From Oenanthe sinensis (lineage: Eukaryota; Streptophyta; Magnoliopsida; Apiales; Apiaceae): a stretch of 64,000 bases of DNA. How positions within the stretch are numbered: position 1 is the stretch's first letter; the number at the start of each line of letters is the position of its first letter. The notes beneath the pieces are model-generated. The model did not search any database and was not told where the DNA came from. It was given only the letters and a program-made list of their open reading frames with translations. The stretch is from positions 43,664,501 to 43,728,500 of the forward strand of contig CM053794.1 of NCBI GenBank assembly GCA_028671895.1, given 5' to 3'. The position numbers and the translations under genes were made by a program. Of this stretch, positions 59,234 to 64,000 are shown piece by piece.

Positions 59234-61590
59234 TGTGATTTCTGATAATCGATAAGTTCCGATTCTCGATTTTTACAACATTGAGCAGTAGTATGGTGTA
59301 TGTATGTATAGAGATCTTTAGAAATAAGTAATACTCCTAATAGTATAGATTTGGAATAAAGGAAGAGGTTGAAAAATGAGAAATGAAAAATGGAGGAGGA
59401 GAAGTAGGCGGTGATGGTGTAAAACTGTAAAGTGGTAGAAAGAATGTAAAACTGTAAAGTGGTAGAAAGAACCGACAGGCCCTTGCAATTTACAGGCCTT
59501 TAGTATATCTTTGTGTTCCTACTACTTATTACTCCCATAGCTCACGGAAATAAAGCAGCACTTCTCTCTAATTCGTTTTGGAAGTGGTTAAACATTAAAT
59601 TAAAGTCTTTATAGACAATTTTTTATTTTTTGTTAAACAAACTCGAGTTTATATATCAAGCGTTGGTATACAAAGTCAGACTTGAGATAAGCTAGTGCGT
59701 GAATCAAGGTCTTGTTTGTTTAAATCACCGTTTTCATTGTGAGACGTTTAGAAATTGTTGTTTACACTACTGCTTTCAACGTGCAAAGAAAGGCGTGCAG
59801 GGCTTTATTAAACAAGGAAACAAAAATAGTGCATGGAGTGTGTATATAGATGTATGTATGATATACGAGGGGGAGGGAAGGGGAGGAGGGTCTTTAAATT
59901 GAGGTGGGGTGTTGGGGGATGGGGGTGGGTGGTTGTTTAAGAAAATGCAACTGTTGATTCACATCCTAACATTACATGTTTGCTCCCTGTGTTTTCACAT
60001 GCGCATCAACTTCCCATGTGGGTTGTATTGTTATGCTTTTAATTCATATTCATATTCATATTCTTGCTGTGTCACCACATTCAAGATTCAAAAACCATGT
60101 ATAACTTTAAAAAAAAAAAAAAGAATCAGTAACAAAAAATTGTATTCTCAGTCAAGTTAACTATTCTTTAACTAAAATATCAAATGTGTAGTTTTATCAA
60201 AGATTCTGGCAAGACAAAGTATAGAAGATACTCCCACCAGCATTCCGAAAACACACACACGTATATCTATTGTTGTTTATCCCGACGAGTTGGAAGCCAT
60301 TTACATTCGAAAATTTTAGGAATCTTAGTGAGTTAGTTGAGTGTAATTTATTCGTTGTAGCAGACTGCAAAATCTAGAGCACTCCCACCAGGCTTTTGCT
60401 TTACTTACTGCTAGTATTACTAAAAGGACTTTTGGTCACTTCATTAATTAACTAATACTATGTGCCTGCTTAGCGTATTAATTAGGAAGTTGACACTACC
60501 ATACAATTAATATTATTGCGAATTTCTTGTAAAAAAACAATACTCGTATTATTGTTATTTTACTTCTATAATCTTGCATTTTAGTATTGTGCTGAAGAGA
60601 GAGAACCTCATATGTTGCGTTTTTAAGGAAAGATATTGAAAATGAGTAATGTTAGGAACCAAAAAAATTTCTCGAATGCCAAAAGTAATTAATAAGACGG
60701 ATTTCCTTCATTCAAATCAATCACACCAATTAAAATTTCTCATTTTACCATATTGTCATCTAATTAATAGTAAGATTTGTTTGGAAATTAATAAGGAATA
60801 ATAGATTCACAGCAAACCTGGAACGATTAACAAAAACGAATTGATGGAATATTTAAGCGTTTGGTTCATTTTAACGAGAATCGAAATTTCAATCTCACGT
60901 CTTAAATTAGTAATTTGGTGATACAGAATGAGAACTTTAATGAAATTCTCATTAAATGGATAAATCATACCCTCCCTATACTAATAACCGTATCATTTCT
61001 ATTCCCATGTACCTTCCTTCATAATGAACTACTAATATTTTCATGTTACATGTCTATCTTTCATCTTTTTAAGTGTTCAAGAGTTTACAGAAATTTTGAC
61101 TCCCTTTAATTAAACACTTTCAAGTTTAAACCATTTTTTTAACTCTGATTATCTAGTTCAAATAGTCAAGGTGGCAAAAATATCAAATTCGGACCCTCGG
61201 AAACTTCAAAGATTAACCCCACCCCCACCTACTAGTTGACTTAAATTCAATTAGCTGAAAATTTCAAAACAATTGAAAAACTGAAACCGCCATGGTCTAT
61301 AAAGCAGGTCATCTTTTGTGCTTATTTAAAGATAGTACAAGATAGCTATTGTTAGTATATAATATTTTAGATATAGATAACACTACAATTTTAACACAAA
61401 ATATTATATAAAACAATTCAAAAGTTTATATTTTGTAGACATGAATTGTGTTGCACATCAGCACATGCTTTAAATACCAACTGGGGCACAACGCATTAAA
61501 AACTCAAAATCAAAAAGGAAAGAAAAGAGATTAGGCCCCCATTATTAGTAGGGGTTGGACCACATTATATTCGGCACTGTAAAATCTCCT
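59234..61590. other. Kinase gene upstream region and unassigned DNA
   Basis: The kinase promoter side holds a 27-bp tandem duplication at 59419-59471 (GTAAAACTGTAAAGTGG units) and a CA-poor, G-rich stretch near 59870-59935. The remainder to 61.6 kb shows no exon I trust. The small open frames at 59.7-60.2 and 60.9-61.1 kb have no recognisable content. Confidence 0.4.
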
Positions 61591-62904
61591 GTAATTTGAA
61601 ATTTAAACTTGTATAGTCCAAGCCTCCAAGGCATGGTAGTTTGTTTCTGGGTAGCTCATCCACCCGAAAGTCTGCAAAGCAGACACTTGTATTGTCCAAC
61701 AAACTTCAAGTTAAAAGTATGCATCAACTGTCGGTTAGAAATGTAGTAGGCTAAAACTGTAAGGGGATATTTAAGAAGTTAACTCTATAAGCTATATACT
61801 AAGAGAGACTACCATACACTATTTGTTACAAAAAGATGAAACCAAACTATACACTCTTGATTTGCTTCATTTTCAACTGTACAATAGGACATCAACAACT
61901 TAATGTTGAATCTGCAACAACATTTAACATCACTCGAGTACACTTCCCCAGCAACACTGAATCCCTGTATTCTCTGCAAGAACAGATTTAGACAACGACA
62001 AGTGTGACGAGGAAAAGAAGATCAATAATTCAAAATGCATTTGCCACAAACAGAAATATCTTATATGTAATAAGAAAAAACACAAGGAATATAAATTTTA
62101 AGAAATGTTGGGCTGAACTGTCTACGTCTCTACCGGAGTTTCCTGCCATCCACTAAACCATTACTCCCTATCATAGGATGATTTTGACAAAAAAATAAGC
62201 TTGGCTCATCAACTTATACAAGAACTTTGGAGTCCAGCTGAAATCTTTACTTGATCAAAAGCCAGGCATAGTTGTACAATATTTTTCCAGGCAGTCAACT
62301 CAAGAGAACTTTCTACACTTCTGCAAGTACACTAGATTACATGTTTGTTTGGTTGACAAAAAAGATAACTGAGAAGTTGAAATTTCTCTGAAGTGACACT
62401 TTATGGAGTTGTTTGGTTGGCACAAACAGGGGAAGTGAGAGTCCCTTAGAAGTTTGAATCCCCCTCAAACATCTCCCCTTGGTATCTTACACTTCCCATG
62501 GGAAGTTAACTCCTATATGCCAAATTGCCAACCAAACAAAATTTCTTACTTCCTAGATATTATAACTTTCAGTGGAATTGCAACTTCTACAGGAAATAAC
62601 TTACTATTGCAAATCAAACAAGCACTAAAATCCACATCAGGGTACCCATTATTGAAAGAACAATATATGATAGCAACACTAAACGCTCATTTGAAAATTG
62701 TACATGGATAACAGTGATTTTTAGAGATACGAGACTTCCTGTAAATGCAAGATACATAATTATCACAGAAATCATCTACTCACAAGATTAAGTTAGGTAC
62801 CTATTCAATTTGGTTTGCAAGTTTAGCTCTGTGTACACTCAAATGGGTGAAGGGTCCCTTCTGTAAACTCGTGCATCCGAAACCTCTCCAAAAGCTCAAA
62901 CGGT
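61590..62904 (-). other. Possible 3' exons of an unrecognised minus-strand gene
   Basis: Two stretches look like terminal exons on the minus strand. One, 62904-62823, follows TTTACTTTCCAG and encodes PFELLERFRMHEFTEGTL... to a stop. Another, 61973-61892, follows GTTCTTGCAG and encodes EYRDSVLLGKCTRV... to a stop. A third, from 61671 down, follows GTCTGCTTTGCAG. I recognise no family, cannot join them to upstream exons, and the compositions could be chance. Confidence 0.22.
62344..62626. mobile_element. Nested MITE-like inverted repeats
   Basis: An outer pair reads TGTTTGTTTGGTTGACAAAA on the left and, inverted, TGCTTGTTTGATTTGCAATA on the right, with AGTTGAAATTTC-like complements inside. An inner pair, GTTGTTTGGTTGGCACAA (about 62410) and, inverted, TTTTGTTTGGTTGGCAATTT (about 62543), lies within it. 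One hAT-type MITE inside another is the simplest reading. The open frame starting at 62454 lies in this element and is not a gene. Confidence 0.6.
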
Positions 62905-64000
62905 CTGGAAAGTAAACCAGTAAACGTGGTACTATAAGTCAATGATCAAAACATGGATAAACGTGATACTACAATATGTAAAAAAAGCTATATGGTGAAA
63001 TTATAATGTACAGTTTTAATAATGTAAATAGTGATGATATGAAAATTATGTTCTGCATTGCAAATGTTCACAAGTATGTTTCGGGCTTTCAGTTACTTTT
63101 GGGATAATTTCAAGCCTAATAAAGTACATTTGAGTTTGTTAGAACACTAGAGCACAACTCAATTTGTGCAACCTGTGCTATCCTGGGAACAGTATTCTAA
63201 ATCAGATACAATACACCATAAAATTTGGTAATAGATAAATCTAGTTCCAGATCTCAGTTCTGCGTGTCATTTATGTGCTCCCTGCAACATGTCTTACCTT
63301 GATGCACTAGGGTGTTACACAATCCTATCATCGCTTTTTTCCTTCCAATATTTTTCTATTGGAGCTTCCCTCATACCCTTTATCGAGCATAATGAAGCCA
63401 GATGTGATCATTTCATATATAAAAGCTCGAAAGGTTATGAATTGATTGACAAGTCCCAGCCGCTTCATATCAGAAAGAAAGTAAATTTCTTTTAGGACAG
63501 CACCACCTCTCTTTATTGACTGACTTAGCCCTCTCTTGCAGCTAAAGGAAGAATTGTTTTCGAATAAGCTGTTTGAAGGAATCTCTCCATGGTACTAGCT
63601 AGGCAAGACAGCAACCAATCCTAGAACTACAAGATGATAGAAGCATCCTAAAGTCCTAGCACAAGCTAATAGCATCAATATTTGTACGATCTCAGTAAGC
63701 ATAAAAAACAATGAGATACCAAGATAGTGTCTATGAATGTTAGTCACTTAGTTCTCTGAGGATCTATTAGGATCCTAGGTTTTTGGGATCGTAGTGCAAC
63801 AATGAAACCTAGGTTTTACAAGATTTGAGGTAGTCATCCTAAGCCCTTGCTGTCAGAATCAAATAATCTTGTTTATTAATGTTCTAGAGCTCTGCTGCCG
63901 ACTTAACAATTATACATTTGTAATGATACTTGTAGTTCAAGCGTCTCTATGATTGACAAACCTGGACCAGAAATGAAATTAGTGAATCAGGACTTTCTCA
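62905..64000. other. Unassigned right end of window
   Basis: A minus-strand frame without stops covers about 63310-63505 but has no start, no convincing donor phase and no similarity I know. The plus-strand frame at 63289-63495 is equally unsupported. Base composition is less AT-rich than the intergenic DNA to the left, so a gene continuing beyond the window is possible. Confidence 0.3.

Noticed and set aside
62454..62711. 85-codon open frame
   Set aside because: It lies in the nested MITE-like inverted repeats.

Overview
This window is nuclear DNA from a flowering plant, most likely a eudicot. The genes carry many short introns with GT..AG borders, several products have plastid transit peptides, and intergenic DNA is very AT-rich and packed with plant transposon types (Stowaway and PIF/Harbinger MITEs, MULE-like elements, a ZMYM1-type hAT, tRNA-derived SINEs, Helitron-like ends, a copia-type solo LTR). 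I could not fix the species. Intron-exon structures were built by hand from splice consensus, reading frame and remembered family conservation, not from an alignment or transcripts.

Layout. (1) 1.85-8.88 kb, minus strand: a complete bifunctional NAD(P)HX epimerase / pyridoxamine-phosphate oxidase gene (PDX3/PPOX1 type), including a transit-peptide first exon that abuts a GA microsatellite. (2) 9.5-16.7 kb, minus strand: a tandem family of FSH1/OVCA2-like serine hydrolases, with one relic exon, one dead copy and one intact gene. (3) 17.0-18.0 kb: a non-autonomous MULE-like element with a 9-bp target duplication. (4) 18.4-19.7 kb: an inverted repeat of about 400 bp built around a SINE tail. (5) 19.0-46.6 kb: a two-unit tandem segmental duplication (about 14.9 and 12.5 kb). 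Each unit carries a broken PUR7 (SAICAR synthetase) gene on the plus strand and a proline-rich, single-pass membrane protein gene resembling TED6/TED7 on the minus strand. The units differ by transposon insertions, deletions and repeat changes. (6) 46.6-54.5 kb: gene-free, AT-rich, with a probable copia solo LTR. (7) 54.5-59.2 kb: a plastid FAX-type (Tmemb_14) membrane protein gene (plus) and an intronless receptor-like cytoplasmic kinase gene (minus), tail to tail. (8) 59.2-64 kb: mostly unassigned, with weak hints of a minus-strand gene around 61.6-62.9 kb.

The intact genes are ordinary single-function plant genes (cofactor metabolism, lipid export, signalling, cell wall) and do not form a pathway or cluster. 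I found no new biological system. The notable content is genome evolution: a young tandem duplication whose two copies record separate insertions and decay, an apparently pre-duplication defect in PUR7, and two proline-rich paralogues whose wall domain changed length in frame.
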